The position numbers and the translations under genes were made by a program. A stretch of 64,000 nucleotides of DNA, taken from assembly GCF_042657165.1 (NCBI RefSeq), contig NZ_JBHSNJ010000012.1, positions 1,674,001-1,738,000 of the forward strand. Direction: 5' to 3'. This stretch comes from Agrilutibacter niabensis. GTDB taxonomy: Bacteria; Pseudomonadota; Gammaproteobacteria; Xanthomonadales; Xanthomonadaceae. The notes below the pieces were generated by a model that was given only the letters and a program-made list of their open reading frames with translations, searched no databases and was not told where the DNA came from. Shown here one piece after another: positions 25,751-34,892 of this stretch. The first letter of the stretch is position 1; each line of letters begins with the position of its first letter.

Positions 25751-28237
25751 TCAATACTTCTGCTTCACCCGCTTCGCCGGCTTTCCCCTCGGCGGCAGCG
25801 GCTTCGCGCCACGTTCCTCGACCAGGCGAAAATCGATCCGCCGGTCCTCGACGCTCGCCTTCAGCACGATGATGTCGACGCGGTCGCCCAGGCGGAATTC
25901 GCGGCCCGTGCGCTCGCCGGCCAGGGTCTTCCGGATCGGGTCGAAATGGTAATAGTCGTTGGGCAGCTGGGTCACGTGGATCAGGCCGTTGACCTTGGAG
26001 TCATCCAGTTCGACGAACAGGCCGAAACTGGTGACGCCACTGATCACGCCTGAGAACTGGCCGCCCACGTGCTGCTCCATCCACGCGGCACGGTAGCGCT
26101 CGTCGACTTCGCGCTCGGCCTCGTCGGCGCGGCGTTCGCGCTCCGAACACTGCAGCGCCAGCGCGGCCATTTCGTGGTGGGAGTGGAAATCCTCGGGCTT
26201 CTTGTGCGCCAGCGCATGCTTGATGGCGCGGTGCACGAGCAGGTCCGGGTAGCGGCGGATCGGCGAGGTGAAGTGCGCGTACGCCTCCAGCGCCAGGCCA
26301 AAGTGGCCGACGTTGTCCGGCGAATACACCGCCAGCGACTGGCTGCGCAGCAGCACCGATTCCAGCAGCGCTGCCTCGGGACGCTCGCGGATCTTCTTCA
26401 GCAGCGCGGTGAAATCGCGCGGATGCACCTTGGCCCACGGCGGCATGCGCAAATTGAATTCCTTGAGGAACTCGAGCAGGTCCGCGTACTTCGCCTCCGG
26501 CGGCCGCTCGTGGATGCGATACGGCGCGGGGATGTGGTGCGAAAGCAGGAACTTCGCCGCCTCCACGTTCGCCGCGATCATGCACTCCTCGATCAGCTTG
26601 TGCGCGTCGTTCCGCTGCAGCATGCCGGCCTGCACGACTTCGCCCTGCGACCCCAGCACGAAGCGGACTTCCGACGATTCGAATTCGATCGCGCCGCGGC
26701 GCTCGCGCGCCTTGGCCAGGACACGAAAGAGCTGATGCAGGTGTTCGACGTGCGGCAGCACGGCATCGCCGATCTGCCCGCGCGCATCCGCCCTGACGTC
26801 GTCGGCGACCTCGCCCACGGCATTCCACACCAGCGTGTAGGTCAGGCGCGCATGCGAATACATCACCGCTTCGTAGAACTTCGAACGGGTGATCTCGCCG
26901 TCGCGGTCGATCTGCATGTCGCAGACGAAGCACAGGCGGTCGACCTTGGGGTTGAGCGAACAGATGCCGTTGGACAGCGTCTCCGGCAGCATCGGCACGA
27001 CGAAGCCGGGGAAGTAGACCGAAGTGGCGCGCGATTGCGCCTCGTCGTCGAGCGGCGCGCCGGGGCGCACGTAATGCGAGACGTCGGCGATCGCCACGAC
27101 CAGGCGGAAGCCATCGCGGTTGGGTTCGCAATACACCGCGTCGTCGAAGTCCTTGGCGTCCTCGCCGTCGATGGTCACCAGCGGCATCGCGCGCAGGTCG
27201 ACGCGGCTGGCGGCCGTGGCCGCATCCACAGTGAGCGGCACCGCGGTGGCTTCGTTCAACACCGCCTGCGGAAATTCGTGTGGCAGGTCGTGGCCATGGA
27301 TCGCCGCCTGCACGGCCAGCGACGCCGTCAGGCGCTCGCCCAATACGGTGAGCACGCGGCCGATCGGCGGGCGCCACGAATCCGGGGCCTGGGTGATCTC
27401 GGCCACGACCAGCTGGCCATGCTTCGCGTCGCCGCGCGCGTCGGGCGGAATCTGCACGTTGCGCTGGATGCGGCGGTCGTCGGGCACGACGTAGCTGATC
27501 CCGGACTCGGTCTCGAAGCGGCCGATCAGGCGACTGAGACGACGCTCCAGCACTTCGACGATCGCGCCTTCGCGGCGACCGCGCCGGTCCACGCCGGTAA
27601 CGCTGGCCAGCACCCGGTCGCCGTGCATGACCTTGCGCATCTCGAACGGCGGCAGGAACAGGTCGTCGCCGCCGCCCGCATCCGGGCGCAGGAAGCCGAA
27701 ACCGTCGGGATTCGCGATCACCGTGCCGGCGATCAGGTCCAGGCGCTCGGCGGGCGCGAATTCGCCGCGCCGGTTCAACAGCAACTGCCCTTCGCGCAGC
27801 ATCGCGGCCAGGCGCTTGTTCAGTGCCTCGAGGCGGTCGGGGGCGGTGAGTTCGAGCTGCGCGGCGAGCGCGTCCGTCGACAACGGTCCGTCGGCCAGCC
27901 GGCGCAGGATCAGTTCCCGGCTGGCGATCGGCTGCTCGTAGCGGCGGGCTTCGCGTTCGGCGTGCGGATCATGGAGTCCGGCGCCCTCCCCGCCCTCGGC
28001 GCGGCCCTGCGGGCGCGGTGCCGGATGCGGAGCGGATCGGGGTGCTTTCGCCGCGAAGCCGCGCGGTGCGGGTTCGGGCATCCACGCAGGCCGCGGGGCG
28101 CTGCTCTTGGGCCGGGCCGCGCCCTGCTTTGCACCCGGTTTCCTGCTTCCCTGGGCGGGGCCGGCCGCGCGGCCGGAAGACTTGCCGCTGGGCCCTTGGC
28201 CCGATGAACTGCGGCCACCCGTGCTCTTCTTTTTCAT
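25751..28237 (-). CDS. rnr: Ribonuclease R
   Basis: Processive 3'-5' exoribonuclease able to degrade structured RNA. The 828-residue product has a basic, low-complexity N-terminus rich in Ser, Gly, Lys and Pro (about 1-85), a winged helix (LRRLADGPLSTDALA), cold-shock domains, and an RNB core with ITIDGEDAKDFDDAVY, where the acidic cluster binds metal. A C-terminal S1 domain (GVISGVTSFGLFVELDD) and a basic tail (PRGKPAKRVKQKY) follow. The ATG at 28235-28237 starts MKKKSTGG; an in-frame ATG at 28259-28261 is possible. It lies upstream of rlmB on the same strand. Confidence 0.94.
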   Translation of the reverse strand: MKKKSTGGRSSSGQGPSGKSSGRAAGPAQGSRKPGAKQGAARPKSSAPRPAWMPEPAPRGFAAKAPRSAPHPAPRPQGRAEGGEGAGLHDPHAEREARRYEQPIASRELILRRLADGPLSTDALAAQLELTAPDRLEALNKRLAAMLREGQLLLNRRGEFAPAERLDLIAGTVIANPDGFGFLRPDAGGGDDLFLPPFEMRKVMHGDRVLASVTGVDRRGRREGAIVEVLERRLSRLIGRFETESGISYVVPDDRRIQRNVQIPPDARGDAKHGQLVVAEITQAPDSWRPPIGRVLTVLGERLTASLAVQAAIHGHDLPHEFPQAVLNEATAVPLTVDAATAASRVDLRAMPLVTIDGEDAKDFDDAVYCEPNRDGFRLVVAIADVSHYVRPGAPLDDEAQSRATSVYFPGFVVPMLPETLSNGICSLNPKVDRLCFVCDMQIDRDGEITRSKFYEAVMYSHARLTYTLVWNAVGEVADDVRADARGQIGDAVLPHVEHLHQLFRVLAKARERRGAIEFESSEVRFVLGSQGEVVQAGMLQRNDAHKLIEECMIAANVEAAKFLLSHHIPAPYRIHERPPEAKYADLLEFLKEFNLRMPPWAKVHPRDFTALLKKIRERPEAALLESVLLRSQSLAVYSPDNVGHFGLALEAYAHFTSPIRRYPDLLVHRAIKHALAHKKPEDFHSHHEMAALALQCSERERRADEAEREVDERYRAAWMEQHVGGQFSGVISGVTSFGLFVELDDSKVNGLIHVTQLPNDYYHFDPIRKTLAGERTGREFRLGDRVDIIVLKASVEDRRIDFRLVEERGAKPLPPRGKPAKRVKQKY

Positions 28238-28395
28238 GGCGGAATGGTCGCACATCGCCATGAAGGCAAGGTTGGCAATAACCGGGCAGCAAACGTGCGA
28301 TCAAGTGCGCACTCACGCCCGTTGACAACGATGCCGCCGCACCGCAACATACGCGGCCTCGCAGGGCGCCCTTCACCGGAACCGCCGCAAGCGAA

Positions 28396-28480
<85 letters not shown>

Positions 28481-28485
28481 GATCG

Positions 28486-28516
28486 AAAAAGACCCCTGAG
28501 AAATCAGGGGTTTTTT
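28486..28516 (+). terminator. Terminator after tRNA-Leu
   Basis: ACCCCTGA pairs with TCAGGGGT around a GAAA loop, followed by T6. The following bases up to 28748 hold no gene I can support. Confidence 0.92.
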
Positions 28517-28748
28517 GTTTCCGGGTAATGTCGGCCCGGGCCCTGCCCGGCGCGCCGCCGAACCAACGCCGTAGGCGACTTCCGACTTCATCCGCGCACG
28601 TTGCTGTGCCCCACGGTGCGCACATTGTTCCGGTCGCCGTGGCGAACTCCGTGTCGAACTTCTGAATCGCTGCGCAGACATGTGGCGGCGCTCCCCGCTG
28701 CGCCGCTGCAGCTGCTGCGGGTTCGCCCCCTCACGAAGCTTCCACGAC

Positions 28749-29756
28749 TCAATTGCGCTGCCGGAAGGCCTTGCGCCAGGCGCGTGGCGCCATGCCGAAT
28801 TCGGCGCTGAACCAGCGCGTGAACGAACTGGGCGCGGAAAAGCCCAGCAGCCGGCCGACCACCTGCAGTGAGTAGTGGCGGTTTTTCATGTAGCGCAGCG
28901 CCAGTTCGGTCCGGACCGAGTTCAGCGCATTGGAGAAGGTCTCGCCGGCTTCCTCGAGCCGGCGCTGCAGCGTGCGCACGTTCATGCCCCTGCCCCGCGC
29001 CACCTGTTCGATGGTCGCCTGTCCCATCGGCATCAGGATGTAGAGGTCCTTGCGCACCTCGCTGGCAATGGAGTTGTGGTCGGGCGCCGGCAGCGATCCC
29101 ACCAGGCGCTTGACGTAGCCGGCCATGGCGGGATCGGCGGACGGGTTGCGGAAGTCCAGATCGGCGGCATCGCAGACGATGCCGTTGAACTCGCGGTCGA
29201 ATTCCAGGGCGCAGCGGAACACACGCCGGTGGTCCTGCAGGTTCCCGGGCGCGCCGTGGGTGAAGTTCACGCTGTGCGGTTTCCAGTGCGGCCCGAGCAA
29301 CGCACTGCACAGGCGGTACAGGGCGCCGAGCGCGAGCTCGATGGCCTGGCGCGACGACGTGCCCGAATCGGGCACGAACTCCTCGCGAATGACCACGGTC
29401 CTGCCGCTTTCCTCCACGTGGATCGCCAGCAGCTCGTTGAGCAGGTGGCGGTACTTCATGGTGGTGACCAGGGCATCGCGCAGGGTCGGCTGGTGGATCA
29501 GCAGCAGGCTGACCACGCCGAAGTCCGACAGCTGCCGCGACTCGGCCATGCGCAGGCCGAACGTGTCGCAGCCGCTCTGGCGCGCCGAGTCTTCCAGCAG
29601 CCTCACGGCGGCGGCGGCCGGAATGCGCCGCTCGGGGTCGGCCAGCATGGTCCGGCTCAGGCCGGACGCGCGCAGCAGCGGCTGGGGGTTGAGGCCGAGT
29701 TGCTGCGCCACTTCGAAATAATTCTTCAGCGTGGCGGCGCGGATGAGGCTGCTCAT
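28749..29756 (-). CDS. AraC-family transcriptional regulator (OruR/ArgR-like)
   Basis: A 335-residue regulator. The N-terminal arabinose-binding-like domain (about 1-200) opens MSSLIRAATLKNYFEVAQQLGLNP and contains GLRMAESRQLSDFGVVSLLLIHQPTL. The C-terminal AraC DNA-binding domain (about 235-330) has GMNVRTLQRRLEEAGETFSN and LLGFSAPSSFTRWFSAEFGMAPRAWR. It is divergent from the quinone oxidoreductase operon and is its likely regulator. The leader has no ribosome-binding site but carries two G8/C8 tracts. Confidence 0.9.
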   Translation of the reverse strand: MSSLIRAATLKNYFEVAQQLGLNPQPLLRASGLSRTMLADPERRIPAAAAVRLLEDSARQSGCDTFGLRMAESRQLSDFGVVSLLLIHQPTLRDALVTTMKYRHLLNELLAIHVEESGRTVVIREEFVPDSGTSSRQAIELALGALYRLCSALLGPHWKPHSVNFTHGAPGNLQDHRRVFRCALEFDREFNGIVCDAADLDFRNPSADPAMAGYVKRLVGSLPAPDHNSIASEVRKDLYILMPMGQATIEQVARGRGMNVRTLQRRLEEAGETFSNALNSVRTELALRYMKNRHYSLQVVGRLLGFSAPSSFTRWFSAEFGMAPRAWRKAFRQRN

Positions 29757-29766
29757 GGAGCGGTCC

Positions 29767-29784
29767 GGGGGGGGCTGGGGGGGG
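29767..29784. repeat. Double G8 homopolymer tract in the araC leader
   Basis: G8 at 29767-29774 and G8 at 29777-29784, separated by CT, lie 10-28 nt before the AraC-type start codon, where a ribosome-binding site would be expected. Such tracts can slip during replication. Confidence 0.75.
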
Positions 29785-29805
29785 TGTCATGAAATGACAA
29801 GTCAT
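29785..29805. promoter_or_regulatory. Overlapping palindromes in the araC-qor gap
   Basis: TGTCAT-GAA-ATGACA (29785-29799) overlaps ATGAC-AA-GTCAT (29794-29805). This is the only palindromic AT-rich DNA between the divergent genes and is a candidate operator. Confidence 0.5.
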
Positions 29806-29913
29806 TGTCGCTGTTTGGCAAGAATTGCGCACCCCGGTTGCCTACAGTCCAGAGGCAATTCGCCTCCCTGAGGGGCGCCCGGTTCACCTGAAAAGAGGCT
29901 CCAGAAGACTGCC

Positions 29914-30894
29914 ATGGCCCATGCTGTCCGATTCCATGAGGCCGGTGGCCCCGAGGTCCTGCGCTACGAACCCGTCCAGGTCGGCGAGCCGGGGCCGGGC
30001 CAGGTACGGCTGCGTCATGTCGCGGTCGGCTTGAACTACGCCGACACCTACTTCCGCAACGGCACCTACCCGATCCCGCTGCCGGCGGGCATCGGCGTCG
30101 AGGCGGCGGGCGTCGTGCAGGCGGTGGGCGCGGGCGTGGACCAGGTCGCGGTCGGCGATCGCGTGACCTACACCGGGTTCACCAACACCCTGGGGGCCTA
30201 CAGCACCGAGCGCCTGGTACCGGCCGCGCCGCTGATCAGGTTGCCGGAGGCGATCGGTTGCGACACCGCCGCCGCCATGACCATGCGCGGCCTGACCGCG
30301 GCTTACCTGATGCGACGCATCCATCCGTTCCAGGCCGGCGACTCGATCCTGCTGCATGCCGCCGCCGGCGGCGTCGGCCTGATCGTCGCGCAGTGGGCCC
30401 GGCTGCTCGGCCTGACCGTGATCGGCACGGTCTCGACCGAGGCCAAGGCGGAGCTCGCCCGCGCGCACGGTTGCGACCACGTCATCAACTACAGCCACGA
30501 GGACGTCGCCACGCGCGTGCGCGAACTGACCGATGGCGTGGGCGTGTCGGTGGTGTTCGACAGCGTCGGCAAGACCACGTTCGAAGGCTCGCTCGACGCA
30601 CTGAAGCGGCGCGGCCTGATGGTCTGCGTCGGCACCGCCTCGGGTCCGATCCCTCCGTTCAACCCGCAACTGCTGGCGATGAAGGGCTCGCTGTACCTCA
30701 CCCGGCCGGCACTGGCCGACTACATCGCCGACCCGATCGAGAAGGCCGAACTGGCCGCCGAACTGTTCGACCACGTCGCCGCCGGGCGCATCCGCATCGA
30801 GATCAACCAGCGCTACGAACTGCAGGACGCCGTGCAGGCGCATCGCGACCTGGAATCCCGCAAGACGACCGGGTCGTCGATCTTCGTCATCTGA
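29914..30894 (+). CDS. NADPH:quinone oxidoreductase, zinc-independent MDR family
   Basis: A 326-residue medium-chain reductase of the QOR branch. The N-terminal GroES-like domain has LNYADTYFRNGTYP and GIGVEAAGVVQAVGAGV. The nucleotide-binding domain has the AAAGGVGLIVAQWARLLG glycine motif and lacks structural zinc cysteines. Family members reduce quinones or enoyl/enone groups with NADPH. It is the first gene of the catabolic operon, 12 nt before the dioxygenase, so its natural substrate is probably an operon intermediate. Confidence 0.9.
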   Translation: MAHAVRFHEAGGPEVLRYEPVQVGEPGPGQVRLRHVAVGLNYADTYFRNGTYPIPLPAGIGVEAAGVVQAVGAGVDQVAVGDRVTYTGFTNTLGAYSTERLVPAAPLIRLPEAIGCDTAAAMTMRGLTAAYLMRRIHPFQAGDSILLHAAAGGVGLIVAQWARLLGLTVIGTVSTEAKAELARAHGCDHVINYSHEDVATRVRELTDGVGVSVVFDSVGKTTFEGSLDALKRRGLMVCVGTASGPIPPFNPQLLAMKGSLYLTRPALADYIADPIEKAELAAELFDHVAAGRIRIEINQRYELQDAVQAHRDLESRKTTGSSIFVI

Positions 30895-30906
30895 GACAAG
30901 CCTGAC

Positions 30907-31755
30907 ATGCACGTCGAACCACTGACCTGCGCCATCGGAGCCGAACTGTCCGGCGTCGACCTGGCCGATGCCATCCACGACGACGACCTGTTCCAGCAAC
31001 TCCGCGCGCTACTGCTCCGGCACAAGGTGCTGTTCCTGCGCGACCAGGACATCACCCGCGCCGAGCACGTGGCCTTCGCCCGCCGCTTCGGCGACCTCGA
31101 GGATCACCCGGTGGCCGGCAGCGACCCGGACCATCCGGGGCTGGTGCGCATCTACAAGTCGCCGGAGCAGCCCACCGACCGGTACGAGAACGCCTGGCAC
31201 ACCGACGCCACGTGGCGCGAGGCGCCGCCGTTCGGCTGCGTGCTGCGCTGCGTGGAATGTCCGCCGACGGGCGGCGACACGATGTGGGCGAACATGGTGC
31301 TCGCCTACGAGAAGCTGCCGGACCACATCAAGCACAAGATCGACGGCCTGTATGCCCGTCACAGCATCGAGGCCACGTTCGGCGCCGCCATGCCGACCGA
31401 GAAGCGGCTCGCACTGAAACAACAATTTCCCGATGCCGAGCACCCGGTGGTGCGCACCCATCCCGACACCGGCGAGAAGATCCTGTTCGTCAACGCGTTC
31501 ACCACGCACTTCACCAATTTCCACACGCCCGACAACGTGCGCTACGGCCAGGACTACGCACCGGGCGCGCAGCACCTGCTGCAGTACCTGATCAGCCAGG
31601 CCCATGTCCCCGAGTACCAGGTGCGCTGGCGCTGGTCGAAGAATTCCGTCGCCATCTGGGACAACCGCAGCACCCAGCACTACGCCGTGATGGATTACCC
31701 GCCCTGTCATCGAAAGATGGAACGGGCCGGGATCATCGGCGACCTGCCGTACTGA
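30907..31755 (+). CDS. TauD/TfdA-family Fe(II)/2-oxoglutarate dioxygenase
   Basis: A 282-residue dioxygenase. The iron facial triad is His98-x-Asp100 in WHTDATW plus a distal His near 258 in STQHYAVMDY. The 2-oxoglutarate-binding Arg is in HRKMERAGI. Family members hydroxylate carbons next to sulfonate, sulfate ester, ether or amine groups, releasing sulfite, sulfate or an aldehyde. The substrate is not evident. A YeiH-type exporter further down the operon would fit an organosulfur substrate, and the BKACE enzyme after it suggests a beta-keto acid intermediate. Confidence 0.88.
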   Translation: MHVEPLTCAIGAELSGVDLADAIHDDDLFQQLRALLLRHKVLFLRDQDITRAEHVAFARRFGDLEDHPVAGSDPDHPGLVRIYKSPEQPTDRYENAWHTDATWREAPPFGCVLRCVECPPTGGDTMWANMVLAYEKLPDHIKHKIDGLYARHSIEATFGAAMPTEKRLALKQQFPDAEHPVVRTHPDTGEKILFVNAFTTHFTNFHTPDNVRYGQDYAPGAQHLLQYLISQAHVPEYQVRWRWSKNSVAIWDNRSTQHYAVMDYPPCHRKMERAGIIGDLPY

Positions 31756-31802
31756 TCCCACGGCGATCCGCATACCGAACGCACACGCACCAGGACGAAC
31801 CC

Positions 31803-32882
31803 ATGAATTTCCTCGATGGCTCGCTGTTCCCCGAGAACCAGCAAAAGCTCGTGATCACCGCCGCGCCCTACGGCCCGGAGTGGATGCCGTCCGATTTCCC
31901 GGAAGACATCCCGGTGACGATCGACGAACAGATCCAGAAGGCGGTGGACTGCTACAACGCCGGCGCCACCGTGCTCCACCTCCACGTGCGCGAACTCGAC
32001 GGCAAGGGCTCCAAGCGCCTGTCGAAGTTCAATGAACTGATCGCAGGCGTGCGCAACGCCGTGCCCGAGATGATCATCCAGGTTGGCGGTTCGATCTCGT
32101 TCGCGCCGGAGGACGACGGTTCCGTCGCCAAGTGGCTGTCGGACGACACCCGGCACATGCTCGCCGAGCTGACGCCGGCGCCGGACCAGGTGACCATCGC
32201 CATCAACACCAACCAGATGAACGTGGTCGAGCAGATGTGCGAGGCCGACCTGGCCGGCACCAGCCTGGGCACGCCGGAGGGTTACCGCGCCTACCGCGAG
32301 ATGACCATTCCCGCCGGCCCGGAGTGGGTCGAGGAACACATCCGCCGGCTGTCGGCGAATGGCATCCAGACCCACTTCCAACTCGCCAACACCGCCCAGC
32401 TCGAGACCGTCGAGCGCATGATGCGTCGCGGCACCTGCAACGTGCCGCTGATCCTGACCTGGGTGGCCATCGGCGGCGGCTTCGATGCGCCGAACATCTA
32501 CAACCTGGCCAACTTCGTCCGCGCCTGCCCCGACGGCTCGGTGCTGACGCTGGAGTCGTCGATGCTCAACGTGCTGCCGCTCAACATGATGGCGATCGCG
32601 ATGGGCCTGCACGTGCGCTGCGGCAACGAGGACAACATCTGGACCCAGCGCCGCGACCGCAAGATGGGCAGCGTCGAGCAGATCGAGCAGCTGGTGCGGA
32701 TCTCGCGCGAGTTCGGTCGCGACATCGCCACGGCCGCCGAAGCGCGCGCGATCTACAGGATCGGCACGTTCTACAAGGATGCCGACGAGACGCTTGCGCA
32801 GAATGGTTTTGCACCGAACCGGCGGCCGTTCTGGAAGGGCGTGCCGATGCCCGCGCCGCAGCCCGTTCCGCAGCCGGCGTGA
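31803..32882 (+). CDS. Beta-keto acid cleavage enzyme (BKACE, DUF849)
   Basis: A 359-residue member of the Zn-dependent BKACE family. These enzymes split a beta-keto acid with acetyl-CoA to give acetoacetate and a new acyl-CoA. The zinc ligands His59-x-His61 lie in VLHLHVRELDG. Other conserved pieces are QVGGSISFAPED, INTNQMN and LESSMLNVLP. The start at 31803 gives the family-like N-terminus QQKLVITAAP; the open frame upstream overlaps the dioxygenase gene. The substrate side chain cannot be inferred. Confidence 0.9.
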   Translation: MNFLDGSLFPENQQKLVITAAPYGPEWMPSDFPEDIPVTIDEQIQKAVDCYNAGATVLHLHVRELDGKGSKRLSKFNELIAGVRNAVPEMIIQVGGSISFAPEDDGSVAKWLSDDTRHMLAELTPAPDQVTIAINTNQMNVVEQMCEADLAGTSLGTPEGYRAYREMTIPAGPEWVEEHIRRLSANGIQTHFQLANTAQLETVERMMRRGTCNVPLILTWVAIGGGFDAPNIYNLANFVRACPDGSVLTLESSMLNVLPLNMMAIAMGLHVRCGNEDNIWTQRRDRKMGSVEQIEQLVRISREFGRDIATAAEARAIYRIGTFYKDADETLAQNGFAPNRRPFWKGVPMPAPQPVPQPA

Positions 32883-32913
32883 AACCCGCTTACTGAAGTA
32901 CCGGTAGAACGAT

Positions 32914-34233
32914 ATGGCGTATCACTCCCTTCCGAATCACGGCAACGACGATCCCGGCGCGCACATCCCGCGCCGGTATGCCTGGATCGTGTTCGCGCTG
33001 AGCTTCGGCCTGCTGTTGTCGGACTACATGTCGCGGCAGGTGCTCAACGCGGTGTTCCCGCTGCTGAAGCAGGAGTGGGCGCTGTCCGATGCCCGGCTCG
33101 GGCTGCTGAGCGGCATCGTGGCGCTGATGGTGGGAGTGCTGACATTCCCGCTGTCGCTGCTTGCCGACCGGTTCGGACGGGTCAGGAGCCTGGCCCTGAT
33201 GGCGACGATCTGGAGCCTGGCGACGCTGGGCTGCGGCCTGGCGCAGCAATACCCGCAGATGCTGGCCGCGCGGTTCCTGGTCGGCGTCGGCGAGGCGGCT
33301 TACGGCAGTGTCGGCATCGCGGTCGTGCTGTCGGTGTTTCCGAAGCACATGCGGGCGACGCTGACTGGTGCATTCATGGCTGGTGGCATGTTCGGTTCCG
33401 TGCTCGGCATGGCGTTGGGCGGGGCCGTGGCCGCACACATGGGCTGGCGCTGGGCATTCGCCGTAATGGCCTTGTTCGGCCTGGTGCTGGCATTGCTGTA
33501 TCCGATCATCGTCCGCGAAAAACGCATAGCACCGTCGTCGCGTCGCGATGAACCGCGAGCCGTGCCGGCCGCGCGGGTACCGCTGCGCAGCCTGGTCAAC
33601 AGCCGCTCGGTGGTCGGTGCCTACGTCGGCAGTGGCTTGCAGCTGTTCGTCGGCGGCACCGTCATCGTCTGGATTCCGAGTTACCTCAATCGCTACTACG
33701 CGATGGCGACCGATGTCGCCGGCGGCGTGGCGGCCCTGATCGTGCTGGTGAGCGGCCTGGGCATGATCGCCTGCGGCATGCTCAGTGACCGCCTGTGCCG
33801 GAATGCGCCGACGCGCAAGTTCAGCCTGGCCATTGTCTACAGCGTGGGCAGTTGCGTGTTGCTGTCGCTGGCGTTCGCGCTGCCGCATGGCACGCCGCAG
33901 CTGATGGTGATCGGGCTGGGCATGTTCCTGGCCGCCGGCACCAGCGGTCCCGCCGGGGCCATGGTCGCCAATCTCACGCCCCTGCCGATCCATGGCACTG
34001 CGTTCGCGACGCTGACCCTGGCGAACAACCTGCTTGGGCTCGCCGCCGGGCCGCTGGTCACCGGAATGCTCGCCGATGCGCTGGGCCTGGCGAAGGCGTT
34101 CCAGCTGGTGCCCTTGATCAGCCTGGCGGCGGCCGCGGTGTTCTACTTCGCCAAGCGGAGTTACCTGACCGATATCGAGCGAGTGGGAAGTCACGTACGC
34201 ACCTTCGGCGCCGGCACCGAGGCGCCGGCGTGA
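32914..34233 (+). CDS. MFS transporter
   Basis: A 439-residue major facilitator with about 12 helices and a central loop rich in Arg/Pro/Ala. The loop 2-3 signature is SLLADRFGRVRSLAL. Other family-like segments are LSDYMSRQVLNAVFPLLKQEW and RFLVGVGEAAYGSVG, which resemble sugar-acid and aromatic-acid transporters (ACS/spinster-like). Its position in the operon suggests import of the compound degraded by the dioxygenase and BKACE. GTGA overlap with the next gene. Confidence 0.88.
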   Translation: MAYHSLPNHGNDDPGAHIPRRYAWIVFALSFGLLLSDYMSRQVLNAVFPLLKQEWALSDARLGLLSGIVALMVGVLTFPLSLLADRFGRVRSLALMATIWSLATLGCGLAQQYPQMLAARFLVGVGEAAYGSVGIAVVLSVFPKHMRATLTGAFMAGGMFGSVLGMALGGAVAAHMGWRWAFAVMALFGLVLALLYPIIVREKRIAPSSRRDEPRAVPAARVPLRSLVNSRSVVGAYVGSGLQLFVGGTVIVWIPSYLNRYYAMATDVAGGVAALIVLVSGLGMIACGMLSDRLCRNAPTRKFSLAIVYSVGSCVLLSLAFALPHGTPQLMVIGLGMFLAAGTSGPAGAMVANLTPLPIHGTAFATLTLANNLLGLAAGPLVTGMLADALGLAKAFQLVPLISLAAAAVFYFAKRSYLTDIERVGSHVRTFGAGTEAPA

Positions 34234-34892
34234 GCGGTCCGAACACGCTCACGATCGGCATCCATTTCGACCTGATCTGCCCCTGGTGCTACATCGGCAA
34301 GCGCCAGCTGGCGCTCGCGCGCGATCGGTTCGCGCACAAGCACCCCGGAGTCGTCGTGGAGCCGGTGTGGCACCCGGTGCAGTTGCTGCCCGATGTACCG
34401 GAACAGGGATTGCCATTCGCCGAGTTCTACGAGCGCCGCCTGGGCTCACCGGAAGCGGTGCGGCAGCGACGGCAGCAGATCGCGCTGGCGGCCCGGCGCG
34501 TCGGCCTCGACCTCGATCTGACCGGGATCGAACGCCTGCCCAACACCGCACGCGCGCACCAATTGCTGCGTCGGGTTGAAGCGCTGGGCGATGCCGGTTT
34601 GTACGACGCCCTGCTCGATCGGTTGTTTGCCGCGTACTTCCAGCGCGGCGAGGACATCGGCGACGCCGCGACGCTGCGGGTGTTGGCGGAGGAAGTCGGT
34701 GTGCCTTCCGATCGGATCGCCGAGGCAACGCCCGATGACGCGTGTCCGCTGCCTGCCGAAACCGCGATCGCGGGAGTGCCGCACTTCGTGTTCAACGGGC
34801 ATCGATCCCTGTCGGGCGCGCAGGATGCAAGCATCCTGCTATTGGCCATGAGCCAGGCCGTGCAGGCGCCAATCGGGGCCAAAAGGGCATGA
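34230..34892 (+). CDS. DsbA-family oxidoreductase, FrnE-like
   Basis: A 220-residue cytoplasmic DsbA-fold protein without signal peptide. The redox motif CPWC lies in FDLICPWCYIGKRQL near residue 17, and the cis-Pro loop is GVPHFVFNG. FrnE-like proteins act on thiols, disulfides or polyketide isomers. The GTG start overlaps the transporter stop (GTGA) and the end overlaps the next gene (ATGA), so it is embedded in the operon. Confidence 0.88.
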   Translation: MSGPNTLTIGIHFDLICPWCYIGKRQLALARDRFAHKHPGVVVEPVWHPVQLLPDVPEQGLPFAEFYERRLGSPEAVRQRRQQIALAARRVGLDLDLTGIERLPNTARAHQLLRRVEALGDAGLYDALLDRLFAAYFQRGEDIGDAATLRVLAEEVGVPSDRIAEATPDDACPLPAETAIAGVPHFVFNGHRSLSGAQDASILLLAMSQAVQAPIGAKRA

